A stretch of DNA of 64,000 nucleotides from Alteraurantiacibacter aquimixticola (lineage in GTDB: Bacteria; Pseudomonadota; Alphaproteobacteria; Sphingomonadales; Sphingomonadaceae): contig NZ_SSHH01000003.1 of the NCBI RefSeq assembly GCF_004965515.1, positions 214,232 through 278,231 on the forward strand, written 5' to 3'. This document shows, in pieces, positions 48,620 to 57,178 of the stretch (position 1 is its first letter; every line of letters starts with the position of its first letter). The position numbers were made by a program, and so were the translations under genes. The notes beneath the pieces were generated by a model. That model saw only the letters and a program-made list of their open reading frames with translations, did not search any database and was not told where the DNA came from.

Positions 48620-50806
48620 TCACTCGAAGCCGATGGCGGCGAGCATCGCCTCGTCCGGATCGAGCTCCTCGCCATGCGGATATCCGTTGATTTCCAGCAT
48701 ATAGGCGACAAGCGAGAGATATTGCGCGTCGCTGAGCGATCCGCCCTGGCCCACCGGCATGTTGTCGCGCGTATAGGCGAAGAGGTCACCCACGGAGCGG
48801 CCGCGCCAATTGGTGAGGAAGGCCCCGCCGCGAAGGGTCGGTGAACCCGGCGCAGGCTGGAAGTCCGTGCCATGGCAGGCCGCGCAGCGTTGGCGATAAA
48901 GCGCTTCGCCCGCGCGTGCCTGTGCTGCGGAATAGACACCGTCACCCACCTTGCGGCTGAAGCTCGCGCCCTGCCCGTTATTCTGCGCCGGATCGACCGC
49001 AATGGCGCGGCCCGCCGGGTTCACCGGCGCGCGATAAGGCCCGGCATGGCCGATCCCCGCTTGCGGCAGGGCGAAGACGAAGAGGGTGTTCTGCGCCCCA
49101 TGCGTCAGTTCCGGCGTGAAGGTATCGTTGAGCCAGCGCCCGGTGGAGGCGGCGACATATTGCTGTCCGTCGACCATGAAGGTGGCCGGATAGCCGGTGA
49201 CGCTGGAGCCCAAATTCACTTGCCACAATATCTCGCCGGACAACTGGTCCATTGCGCGGAAATAGCCGCCGGCATCGCCCGCGAAGAGCAGGCCGCCGCC
49301 CGTGGTCATCAGGCTCTGCATTCCAGCGCGGGTGGACCATTCCCATGCGGTCCGCCCGTTCTCGGCGCTGACCGCATGGATCACGCCGACATTGTCCTCC
49401 GCGCCCGGTGCGATGTGCTGGCGGTTGGACATGGCATAGACGCCTGGATTGGTCGCAGGATCGAGCGCGGTCACTTCCGAACAGGTATTGGTGGAGGTGA
49501 GATACATGATCCCGGTCAGCGGGCTGAACGCGCCTGCCGGGTAATTGGTGCCGCCAGCGGGGCTGGGGCAGATATACAGCGCCTTCCCGTATTCGGTGGG
49601 CACGGTCTCGGGATTAAGAGTCACCCGGCCCGTTGCTCCGTCGATATCGCCGACAAGGTTCTGCTCGATCGTCGGCCGCGCCCACAGGAACTCGCCCGTC
49701 TCGCGGTCGAGCGTGTAGATCACCCCGGTCTTGCCGGGAACGCCGGTCAGCACCTTGTAGGTGCGGCCCGGCTCGATATCGGGATTGATCCAGCTGACCT
49801 CCGCCGGATCGGGTGCCTGTGCGGTGTCGACGAGCATGCGGGGGAAGGGATGGTCGATATCCCAATTGTCGACCATGTGCTGATAATGCCAGCGGATTGC
49901 GCCGGTCTCCACATCCAGAGCCAGCGTGGAATTGTGGTAGAGATAGGTGTGCTCAGGCCCCGCCAGCGCGATCTTGGGCGCGGGCGCGGTGACCGACGTG
50001 CCCATATAGACCAGGCGCAATTCGGGATCGTAGCTGGCGATCATCCATGCGCCGACCTGCTGCCGGTCTTCCAGCGGCACGTCGCCCCATGTGGCGTCGT
50101 TGGGATCGGACCCTTGCGCGATGGTGGGCGTGCGCCACACCTCCTCGCCGGTCAGCGCATTGTGCGCGGTGATGACGCAGGCTTCGGGGCCGCCTTCGGG
50201 CTCGCAGCTGCGGCCGGTAATGGCGAGGCCTTCGGCAATGATCGGGCCACTGCTCTGCTTGGCGCCGTGGCGGTAATCGAGGATCTTGGTTTCCCACGCG
50301 ACCTCGCCCGTGCGGGCATCGAGGGCGTAGATGTAATCGTCGGCCGAGGCGGCGATGATGAGGTTGCCGTAGATCGCGATGTTCCGGTTGGTGTCATAGA
50401 CCGGCAAATAGTCGCCGATATCCTCGGGCAGCTGGCGGCGATATTGCCAGATCAACTGGCCCGATTTCGCATCGATCGCCTCGATCACGTCGGCGGGCCC
50501 GGGGAAATACATCACCCCGTCATGCACCAGCGGCGTGCCTTCCTGGTGGCCGGGAGGCAGCGGGCGCACCCAGACCATGCGCAGGTCCGCGACATTCTCG
50601 CGGGTGATCTGGTCGAGCGGTGAATAGCCCCAGCTATCGAGCGTACGCCGCCAGCTGAGCCAGTCAGCCGGATCGGGGTTCTGGACCTCCGTGTCGGTGA
50701 CGGGGGTGAAGCTGCCGGAGGACCCTTGGATACTCTGGCCCGATGCCTGTGCCAGCGCGAGCGAAGCCAGCGCGCCTCCCAGTGCCAGCTTGCTCATCAT
50801 GCGCAT
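48620..50806 (-). CDS. PQQ-dependent quinohaemoprotein dehydrogenase (second)
   Basis: 728 residues from ATG 50806 (GGAGGACTGAGCCC upstream). Signal peptide ending ASGQS. PQQ propeller with W-motifs (AIDAKSGQLIWQYRR, ALDARTGEVAWETKIL, TLDRETGEFLWARP) and a C-terminal c-type haem domain (YRQRCAACHGTDF, with DNMPVGQGG as likely Met ligand). It lacks the adjacent Cys pair of the first PQQ enzyme but has SCEPEGGPEAC at the comparable place, as in another branch of this family. Substrate unknown. It follows a SnoaL-like lipoprotein gene by 4 bp. Confidence 0.87.
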   Translation of the reverse strand: MRMMSKLALGGALASLALAQASGQSIQGSSGSFTPVTDTEVQNPDPADWLSWRRTLDSWGYSPLDQITRENVADLRMVWVRPLPPGHQEGTPLVHDGVMYFPGPADVIEAIDAKSGQLIWQYRRQLPEDIGDYLPVYDTNRNIAIYGNLIIAASADDYIYALDARTGEVAWETKILDYRHGAKQSSGPIIAEGLAITGRSCEPEGGPEACVITAHNALTGEEVWRTPTIAQGSDPNDATWGDVPLEDRQQVGAWMIASYDPELRLVYMGTSVTAPAPKIALAGPEHTYLYHNSTLALDVETGAIRWHYQHMVDNWDIDHPFPRMLVDTAQAPDPAEVSWINPDIEPGRTYKVLTGVPGKTGVIYTLDRETGEFLWARPTIEQNLVGDIDGATGRVTLNPETVPTEYGKALYICPSPAGGTNYPAGAFSPLTGIMYLTSTNTCSEVTALDPATNPGVYAMSNRQHIAPGAEDNVGVIHAVSAENGRTAWEWSTRAGMQSLMTTGGGLLFAGDAGGYFRAMDQLSGEILWQVNLGSSVTGYPATFMVDGQQYVAASTGRWLNDTFTPELTHGAQNTLFVFALPQAGIGHAGPYRAPVNPAGRAIAVDPAQNNGQGASFSRKVGDGVYSAAQARAGEALYRQRCAACHGTDFQPAPGSPTLRGGAFLTNWRGRSVGDLFAYTRDNMPVGQGGSLSDAQYLSLVAYMLEINGYPHGEELDPDEAMLAAIGFE

Positions 50807-50810
50807 GGGC

Positions 50811-51392
50811 TCAGTCCTCCAGCCGCTGCTCATTGGGATCGATGGGCACGTCACTCTTCAGCATCGGGTCCCAGTGTTCGGCGATCTTGCCGTCTTCGAT
50901 GCGGTAGAGGTCGAACCAGGTGGAGTAATAGGTGTCGCCATTGGCGCCCGTCTCGGTGCGCACGAAGGCGGTCTGAACGTAATTGCCTTCCGCCATCAGG
51001 TGGATCAGCGGCAGTTCCAGCTTCTCCTCGATCTCCCGCTCCGGGCGGGTGGCGCGGATATAATCCTGCACGCCGGACAGGCCCTGCGCGGCATTGGGGT
51101 TATGCTGGATATAGTCATCGCGGATGAACTCGCCCGCGCGGTCGGCCAGGCCCGCCTGCAGCACTATGCGGTACATGTCATAGACCAGCCGCTTGTTGGC
51201 GGCGAGCTGCGGGTCGGCACTCGCCAGCAGGGCTTCGTGATCCTCGGCAACTGCCGGCGGCGTGGCGGCCATTTCGTTTGCTCCTGTCAGTTCGGTCGCG
51301 CCCTCGGCGTCGCCCGCTTCCTCGTCTGTCAGATTGGTGTCAGCGCAGCCTGCCAGCAGGACAGCTGCAAGCGCCGTGGTCATGATCCGCAT
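50811..51392 (-). CDS. SnoaL-like (polyketide-cyclase type) lipoprotein
   Basis: 193 residues. Lipoprotein signal MTTALAAVLLAGC. Acidic linker, then ANKRLVYDMYRIVLQAG, EFIRDDYIQHNPNAAQGLSG, LMAEGNYVQTAFVR and STWFDLYRIEDGKIAEHWDP, the predicted SnoaL-like aldol-condensation group. Same type as 25823-26212 but exported. It heads a two-gene operon with the second PQQ dehydrogenase and is divergent from the TonB receptor. Confidence 0.82.
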   Translation of the reverse strand: MRIMTTALAAVLLAGCADTNLTDEEAGDAEGATELTGANEMAATPPAVAEDHEALLASADPQLAANKRLVYDMYRIVLQAGLADRAGEFIRDDYIQHNPNAAQGLSGVQDYIRATRPEREIEEKLELPLIHLMAEGNYVQTAFVRTETGANGDTYYSTWFDLYRIEDGKIAEHWDPMLKSDVPIDPNEQRLED

Positions 51393-51496
51393 GAAATTCC
51401 CCTCTCCGCCGCCTTCCTGCCATTTGCGGGGTGACGCGGCAAGATGGAGCGGCTAGAGGCGTTTCGGACAAAATCAACTTGGGTGAGAGAATCCGC

Positions 51497-53509
51497 ATGA
51501 AGACCCTGCTGCTCGCCAGCACCGCCGCTGCCCTGATCGCCGCGCCTGCCATGGCGCAGGATGCCGATAGCGACACCGACGAAGACGTGATCGTGGTGCT
51601 GGGCGACGGCCTGCCCGATACGCCCGCGACGCCCGCCTATTCGACGCTGGAGATCGAGCGAGAGCAGATCGTCTCCTCTGGCTCCGGCCGCCTTGAAGAC
51701 GTGCTGGGGAATGCCGCCGGCTTCCAGCAGTTCCGCCGTTCGGACAGCCGCTCCGCCAACCCTTCGGCACAGGGCGCGACCTTGCGTGCGCTGGGCGGCA
51801 ATGCGTCAAGCCGCGCGCTGGTGCTGCTCGACGGCGTGCCGATGGTCGATCCCTTCTTCGGCCATGTCCCCTTCAGCGCCATCGCGCCCGAGCGGCTTGG
51901 CACGATCGACGTGACGCGTGGCGGCGGTTCCGGCCCGTTCGGTTCGGGCGCGCTGGCGGGTACGATCGAGCTCAACAGCGCCGATGCGAATGCGCTGGGC
52001 CTCGTCACCGGACAGGGCCTCGTCAATCATCGCGGGGACACGCAGATGTCCGCCTCCATCGCGCCCGAGGTGGGTGATGGTTTTGCGGTCATCAGCGGCA
52101 GCTGGGACCAGGGCGACGGCTTCTACACCACGCCCGAAGCGGACCGCGTGCCCGCCACCAGCCGCGCGAATTACGATGCCTGGTCGGCCAGCGGACGGCT
52201 CGTCCAGCGCGTCGGCGACATGGAACTGCAGCTGCGCGGCATGGCCTTCGAGGACAATCGCACGCTGCGTTTCGAAGGCGCCGACAACTCGGTGCGCGGG
52301 GAGGATCTCTCGCTGCGCCTCGTCAGCCGTGGCCCGTGGCAGGTCGATGCGCTCGCTTATGCCCAGTGGCGCAACTTCACCAATGTCGTGATCAGCTCCA
52401 CCCGCTTCGTGCGCGTGCTCGACCAGAAGGACACGCCGGCCGAAGGCCAGGGCGGCAAGATCGAGATTCGCCCGCCCGTTGGCGACGACATGACCCTGCG
52501 CCTGGGCGCCGACTATCGCCGCGGCGAGGGCGATTTGTTCGAGGATGCCTATTCCGCCTTCTCAGGCAACCTCACCGAGGAACGCTTCGCCGGCGGGGTG
52601 AACACCAATCTCGGCTTCTTCGTCGAGAACGATATTGAGTTGGGCGCGTTGACGCTGACCGGCGGCCTGCGTGCGGACCGCTACTCTATCAATGACGGCT
52701 ATTACCGCAGCTTTGACGGATCGGGCGCGCCGGTCCGTAATGATAGCTACGCCGACCGCTCGGACTGGGAGGTCACCTGGCGCGCGGGCGCGCTGCTGGA
52801 AGCGAATGAAGTGGTCACGCTGCGCGCCGCCGCCTATACCGGCGTCCGCCTGCCCACGCTGAATGAGCTCTATCGACCCTTCGTGGTCTTCCCCGTCACC
52901 ACGCTCGCCAATGAAGACCTCGTGCCGGAGAAGCTCGAAGGCTTCGAGCTGGGCGTCGATTTCGATGCCGATGACAATACGCGTTTCTCGCTCACCGTCT
53001 TCGACAATGAGGTGAAGGACGCGATCGCCAACGTCACCATCGACACGAACCTGCGGCAGCGCCAGAACCTCGATGCGATAGAGGCGCTGGGCGTCGAGGC
53101 ATCGACCTCGATCCAGCGCGGACCCTGGGGCTTCAATGGCAGCCTGGCGCTGACCGATGCGGAGATCCGCGGCACCGGCCCGGCGGGCAATCTCGACGGC
53201 AACAAGCCGCCGCAGACGCCGACCTTCATGGCCAGCGCCACGGCGAGCTACCGCACAGCCAACGGCATGAACTTCGCCGCCACCTTGCGCCATGTCTCCA
53301 GCCAGTTCGAGGACGACCAGGAAAGTGACGTTCTGCCCGCGGCCACCACGGTGGACCTGTTCGCGCAGGTGCCGCTGGTGGACAAGCTGTCCGCCGTTGT
53401 CCGGGTGGAGAACCTGTTCGACGAACTGATCGTCACGCGCAACCAGGGCGGGTCGATGGATTACGGCATTCCGCAGACCTTCTGGGTGGGGCTGCGTTAC
53501 GGTTTCTGA
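51497..53509 (+). CDS. TonB-dependent outer-membrane receptor
   Basis: 670 residues from ATG 51497. Signal peptide ending APAMAQ, a TonB-box-like DEDVIVV, plug domain (LEDVLGNAAGFQQFRR, SRALVLLDGVPM, IDVTRGGGSGPFGSGALAG) and a 22-strand barrel ending in LRYGF. No siderophore-synthesis genes are near. In this context it may import an aromatic oligomer or PQQ across the outer membrane; sphingomonads use TonB receptors for lignin-derived dimers. Substrate unproven. Confidence 0.92.
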   Translation: MKTLLLASTAAALIAAPAMAQDADSDTDEDVIVVLGDGLPDTPATPAYSTLEIEREQIVSSGSGRLEDVLGNAAGFQQFRRSDSRSANPSAQGATLRALGGNASSRALVLLDGVPMVDPFFGHVPFSAIAPERLGTIDVTRGGGSGPFGSGALAGTIELNSADANALGLVTGQGLVNHRGDTQMSASIAPEVGDGFAVISGSWDQGDGFYTTPEADRVPATSRANYDAWSASGRLVQRVGDMELQLRGMAFEDNRTLRFEGADNSVRGEDLSLRLVSRGPWQVDALAYAQWRNFTNVVISSTRFVRVLDQKDTPAEGQGGKIEIRPPVGDDMTLRLGADYRRGEGDLFEDAYSAFSGNLTEERFAGGVNTNLGFFVENDIELGALTLTGGLRADRYSINDGYYRSFDGSGAPVRNDSYADRSDWEVTWRAGALLEANEVVTLRAAAYTGVRLPTLNELYRPFVVFPVTTLANEDLVPEKLEGFELGVDFDADDNTRFSLTVFDNEVKDAIANVTIDTNLRQRQNLDAIEALGVEASTSIQRGPWGFNGSLALTDAEIRGTGPAGNLDGNKPPQTPTFMASATASYRTANGMNFAATLRHVSSQFEDDQESDVLPAATTVDLFAQVPLVDKLSAVVRVENLFDELIVTRNQGGSMDYGIPQTFWVGLRYGF

Positions 53510-53522
53510 CAATTCTCCACTA

Positions 53523-53565
53523 CCCTCTGGCAGGGCGAGCCGTTAGGCATGGTCCTGCCAGAGGG
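53523..53565 (+). promoter_or_regulatory. hairpin that covers the ALDH ribosome-binding site
   Basis: Perfect 12-bp inverted repeat CCCTCTGGCAGG ... CCTGCCAGAGGG with a 19-nt loop. The 3' arm contains the GAGGG part of the Shine-Dalgarno (GAGGGAGAGAGAA) of the aldehyde dehydrogenase at 53574. No T run follows, so it is not a standard terminator. Confidence 0.6.
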
Positions 53566-53573
53566 AGAGAGAA

Positions 53574-55025
53574 ATGGCGTCAGCCGCAGAGATGCTCGAG
53601 GTGCGCAATCCGCGCACCGGTGAGGCCGATCACAGGATACCGGTAAGCTCGCGCGAGGAGGTCGCCGCCAAGGCCGCCGCCCTGCGCGAAAACCAGCGCG
53701 CATGGGAAGCCATGGGCGTGGAGGGACGCTGCGGCGTGATGGCGCGCTGGCTGGGTGCGGTGAAGGCGCGCGCGGCTGATATCGGAGAGGCCGATGCGGT
53801 CGATACCGGCGGCTGCCACACCTCCTATATCCAGGGCTTCATCACCATGGGCAATATCGGTGGCTGGCTGGAGGATGCTCCGAAAGCCTTTGCTGATCTC
53901 GCATGGAAGGGGATGAGCACCTCCATGCCCACGGTCGAGGTGGAATCGCAGGTGGTCGCCTATCCGATCACCGGCGTGATTTCCCCGTGGAACGCGCCGC
54001 TGATGCTGGCGCTGCTCGATGCGATCCCCGCCCTGTTCGCCGGTTCCGCCGTGCTGCTGAAGCCCAGCGAAGTCACCCCGCGCGTGATCGAGGCATTGTT
54101 CGAGACGGTGCGCGAAGTGCCCGAACTGGCCAAGGTGTTCGATTATGTCACCGGTCCTAGCCAAGTCGGACAGGCGGTGATCGAGGAGGTCGACACGATC
54201 TGCTTCACCGGCAGCGTGCCGACCGGCCGCAAGGTCGCCGTCGCCTGTGCCGAGCGGCTCATTCCCTGCAACCTTGAACTGGGCGGCAAGGACCCCTGCA
54301 TCGTCACCGAGAACGCCGATCTCGAACGCGCGGCCACCGCCGTGCTGCGCGGCGCGGTCTATGCCACCGGGCAGGTCTGCTATTCGATCGAGCGCGTCTA
54401 TGTGCATGAAAGCGTGCACGACCAGTTCGTCGCCCTGCTGGCCGAAAAGGCGGGCGAGGTGCGGTTCAATGCCGAGAATCCCAAGGCGGGGCATATTGGC
54501 CCCTTCACCTTCGCCCCGCAGGCGGCAATCGTGACCGCACATATCGCCGATGCCGTGGCGCAGGGTGCGACCGTCGTGACCGGCGGTGAGGTCGAGAATA
54601 TCGGCGGGGGGCTGTATCTGCGCCCGACCATTCTCACCGGCGTCAACCACGACATGCTGATCATGCAGGACGAGACCTTTGGTCCGTGCATTCCGGTAAT
54701 GGCCTATTCCGATACCGAGGAGGCAATCCGCCTCGCCAACGATACGCATTTCGGCCTCACCGCCAGCGTGATCGCGGGCGATGCTGAAGAGGCGAAGGCC
54801 ATCGGCCGGCGCATCAATGCGGGCGGCATCTTCCTGCAGGACACTTTCCTCACCTTTGCCAAGCTGCGTACTTTCGGGTCGGACAGTTTCGGCTGGTCGG
54901 GATATGGGAGCCCACGCATCGGGCCGGAAAGCCTGCGCCGGTTCCTCAGGCGCAAGAGCCTGCTGACGCAGACCGGAGCCGTGGCCGATATCCGCAACGA
55001 CCATCATCTGGACGAGGAGGCGTGA
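53574..55025 (+). CDS. NAD(P)-dependent aldehyde dehydrogenase (second)
   Basis: 483 residues. SPWNAPLMLALLDAIPALFA, ICFTGSVPTGRKVAVAC, catalytic Glu in NLELGGKDPCIV and Cys in ATGQVCYSIERVYV, QDETFGPCIPVMAY near the C-terminus. It differs clearly from the ALDH at 45967. Its translation start lies just after a hairpin that may block its Shine-Dalgarno. Followed by a palindromic repeat and the zinc alcohol dehydrogenase, so it could act on the aldehyde made by that enzyme. Confidence 0.92.
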   Translation: MASAAEMLEVRNPRTGEADHRIPVSSREEVAAKAAALRENQRAWEAMGVEGRCGVMARWLGAVKARAADIGEADAVDTGGCHTSYIQGFITMGNIGGWLEDAPKAFADLAWKGMSTSMPTVEVESQVVAYPITGVISPWNAPLMLALLDAIPALFAGSAVLLKPSEVTPRVIEALFETVREVPELAKVFDYVTGPSQVGQAVIEEVDTICFTGSVPTGRKVAVACAERLIPCNLELGGKDPCIVTENADLERAATAVLRGAVYATGQVCYSIERVYVHESVHDQFVALLAEKAGEVRFNAENPKAGHIGPFTFAPQAAIVTAHIADAVAQGATVVTGGEVENIGGGLYLRPTILTGVNHDMLIMQDETFGPCIPVMAYSDTEEAIRLANDTHFGLTASVIAGDAEEAKAIGRRINAGGIFLQDTFLTFAKLRTFGSDSFGWSGYGSPRIGPESLRRFLRRKSLLTQTGAVADIRNDHHLDEEA

Positions 55026-55039
55026 GCTTTCCAGCTGTT

Positions 55040-55126
55040 CGTCATTGCGAGGAGGCGGAGCCGACGAAGCAATCCAGGGTTCCATGCGGAGCCGCTCTGG
55101 ATTGCTTCGCTATGCTCGCAATGACG
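55040..55126. repeat. complete CATTGCGAGG-type palindromic repeat
   Basis: CGTCATTGCGAGGAG...GCAATCCAG and CTGGATTGC...CTCGCAATGACG. It separates the ALDH stop from the alcohol-dehydrogenase start, ending 17 bp before the ATG. Confidence 0.85.
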
Positions 55127-55143
55127 CTGAATGGAGTGATGCA

Positions 55144-56244
55144 ATGAAGATCACCGCAGCCGTGAGCGGGAGAGGCGGCGATGCGCCGATGCTCGAACAG
55201 CTTGAGCAGGAGGAACCGCGCGCGGGCGAGATGCGCATCCGCCTCGTCGCCACCGGCATCTGTCATACCGACCTGCATGAGCATCCGGGCCGACACAGCC
55301 CGCAACCCATCGTTTTGGGTCATGAAGGCGCGGGCGTGGTGGAGGCGCTGGGCGAGGGGGTGACGGGTTTCGAGCCTGGCGACCATGTGATCCTCAGCGG
55401 CAATAGCTGCGGGCGCTGCCCCTCCTGCCTCGCGGGACGGCCGACCTATTGCGACCTTGCCATGCCGCTGTGCTTCGGCGGCAAGCGGCTCGACGGCTCC
55501 ACCGCCCTGTGCGGAGACGAGGGTGCGGTGCATTCGCATTTTTTCGGGCAATCGAGTTTCGCCACCCACTCCATCGTCCCCGTCCGCACGGCGGTGAAGA
55601 TGGACAAGGACCTGCCGCTGGAGAAGCTCGGCCCATTGGGCTGCGGCGTGGTGACCGGCGCGGGCGGCGTGATCGAGGCGCTGAAGGTCGGCTTCGGCGA
55701 TACGATCGCGGTGTTCGGCACGGGCGGCGTCGGCCTCTCAGCCGTGATGGCCGCGAAGCTGGTCGGGGCGAAGCGCATCGTCGCGGTCGACCTCTCGGAC
55801 GAGCGGCTGGAGCTGGCGCACGAACTGGGCGCGACCGATTGCTTCCGGGGCGATGCGGAGGACCTGGCGGCCAAGATCCGGGGTGTGACCGGGCGCGGGC
55901 TGGACTTCACCTTCAACACTACCAACGCGCCTGCCGTTCACACGCTGGCGCTGGACGTGCTGGCGATGAACGGTACGGCGGGCTTCGTGGCGGCCCCCTT
56001 GGGCGAATGGGCGCCGCAAATGTTCGCCATGCTGGCGGGCGGGCGGCAGCTGCGCGGGATCCTGGGCGGCGACGCCAATCCGCGGACCTTCCTGCCCAAG
56101 ATCGCCGACTACTGGCGGCAGGGCCTGTTCCCCTTCGACCGCATGCTCAGCTTCTACCCCTTTGCCGAGATCGACCGTGCCTTTGCCGATGCGCATAGCG
56201 GCAAGGCGATCAAGCCTGTCCTGCTGATGGAGACTGCCGAATGA
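55144..56244 (+). CDS. zinc-dependent medium-chain alcohol dehydrogenase (aryl-alcohol type)
   Basis: 366 residues from ATG 55144. Catalytic zinc ligands in [12 protein letters not shown] and [15 protein letters not shown] and Cys in [12 protein letters not shown]; structural zinc Cys in [20 protein letters not shown] motif [12 protein letters not shown]. Resembles XylB-type aryl/benzyl-alcohol dehydrogenases. Reversible alcohol to aldehyde conversion in the cytoplasm. Its stop overlaps the next gene (ATGA). Confidence 0.9.
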   Translation: MKITAAVSGRGGDAPMLEQLEQEEPRAGEMRIRLVATGICHTDLHEHPGRHSPQPIVLGHEGAGVVEALGEGVTGFEPGDHVILSGNSCGRCPSCLAGRPTYCDLAMPLCFGGKRLDGSTALCGDEGAVHSHFFGQSSFATHSIVPVRTAVKMDKDLPLEKLGPLGCGVVTGAGGVIEALKVGFGDTIAVFGTGGVGLSAVMAAKLVGAKRIVAVDLSDERLELAHELGATDCFRGDAEDLAAKIRGVTGRGLDFTFNTTNAPAVHTLALDVLAMNGTAGFVAAPLGEWAPQMFAMLAGGRQLRGILGGDANPRTFLPKIADYWRQGLFPFDRMLSFYPFAEIDRAFADAHSGKAIKPVLLMETAE

Positions 56245-57104
56245 CCCCTGCAATCCGCAAGAAGCTGGAAGCGTTCGGCCCCAATCTCACGCCGGACATG
56301 CTTGGCGGCACGCAAGCCATGATGGCCGAAATGAACAATGGCATGCATGCCGATACCAAGGTGGTGCGCGACATCAGCTACGGTCCGGATGAGCGCAACC
56401 GGCTGGACATCTTCACGCAAGGTTCGCCGCAGGGCGCGCCGGTCTTCGTCTTCGTCCATGGCGGCGGTTTCGTGATGGGGGACAAGCACACCGAAGGCTC
56501 CCCCTTCTATTCGAACATGGGCGACTTCGCCGCGCGCCATGGCTGGGTGGGCGTGACGATCACCTATCGCCTCGCGCCCGACAATCGCTTCCCTTCCGGC
56601 CCGGACGACCTGATGGCCGCGGTGGAGTGGCTGCGCGCCAATGTGGCCGACCATGGCGGCGATCCGGAGCGCATCGTGCTGTCCGGACAGTCGGCCGGGG
56701 CGACGCATGTGGCGGGCTATCTCGCCCATCGGCGCGAGCATGCGGAAGGCATTGCGGGGGCGGTGCTGATGAGCGGCATTTATGACACCATGACTTGCGA
56801 GCCCAACCAGTTCGCGGAGGCCTATTACGGCAAGGACCGCAAGGGCTGGGGCCCGGCATCCTGCATGGCCGGCCTGCTGGCGAGCGAAGTGCCGATCCAG
56901 TTCTCGGTCGCCGAGTTCGATCCGGACGATTTCCACCAGCAGGCAGCGCAAGTGGTCGAGCAATGGACCGCGACCAAGCACCGCCTGCCCGAAATGCAAT
57001 ACCTGTCAGGCCACAATCACCTCAGCCCCGCGCTATCCATCGGCAGCGATCAGCGCGAGGTGGAGCGCATGGTGGCGGGCTTCGTCGGACGCGTGACGGG
57101 CTAG
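56241..57104 (+). CDS. alpha/beta hydrolase, hormone-sensitive-lipase type
   Basis: 287 residues. Oxyanion motif [12 protein letters not shown] (HGGG), [18 protein letters not shown], nucleophile in [14 protein letters not shown], Asp probably in [10 protein letters not shown] and His in LSGHNHLSP. This is the HSL/kynurenine-formamidase-like carboxylesterase group; cytoplasmic. Coupled by a 4-bp overlap to the alcohol dehydrogenase gene. Confidence 0.87.
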   Translation: MTPAIRKKLEAFGPNLTPDMLGGTQAMMAEMNNGMHADTKVVRDISYGPDERNRLDIFTQGSPQGAPVFVFVHGGGFVMGDKHTEGSPFYSNMGDFAARHGWVGVTITYRLAPDNRFPSGPDDLMAAVEWLRANVADHGGDPERIVLSGQSAGATHVAGYLAHRREHAEGIAGAVLMSGIYDTMTCEPNQFAEAYYGKDRKGWGPASCMAGLLASEVPIQFSVAEFDPDDFHQQAAQVVEQWTATKHRLPEMQYLSGHNHLSPALSIGSDQREVERMVAGFVGRVTG

Positions 57105-57116
57105 GGCCATAAGCGA

Positions 57117-57152
57117 AACGGCCCGCCCCCGGTATGGGGACGGGCCGCTTGC
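57117..57152. terminator. bidirectional terminator-like hairpin
   Basis: CGAAACGGCCCG and CGGGCCGCTTGCG arms with CCCC / GGGG and a GGTAT loop. It lies between the convergent hydrolase and chemoreceptor genes. It lacks a long T run, so strength is uncertain. Confidence 0.6.
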
Positions 57153-57178
57153 GAGAATTTGGCGAGGTGGCAGGCGCG

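Noticed and set aside
845-55126. CRISPR array from the recurring palindromes
   Set aside because: The copies are kilobases apart, lack regular spacers, and no cas genes are present.
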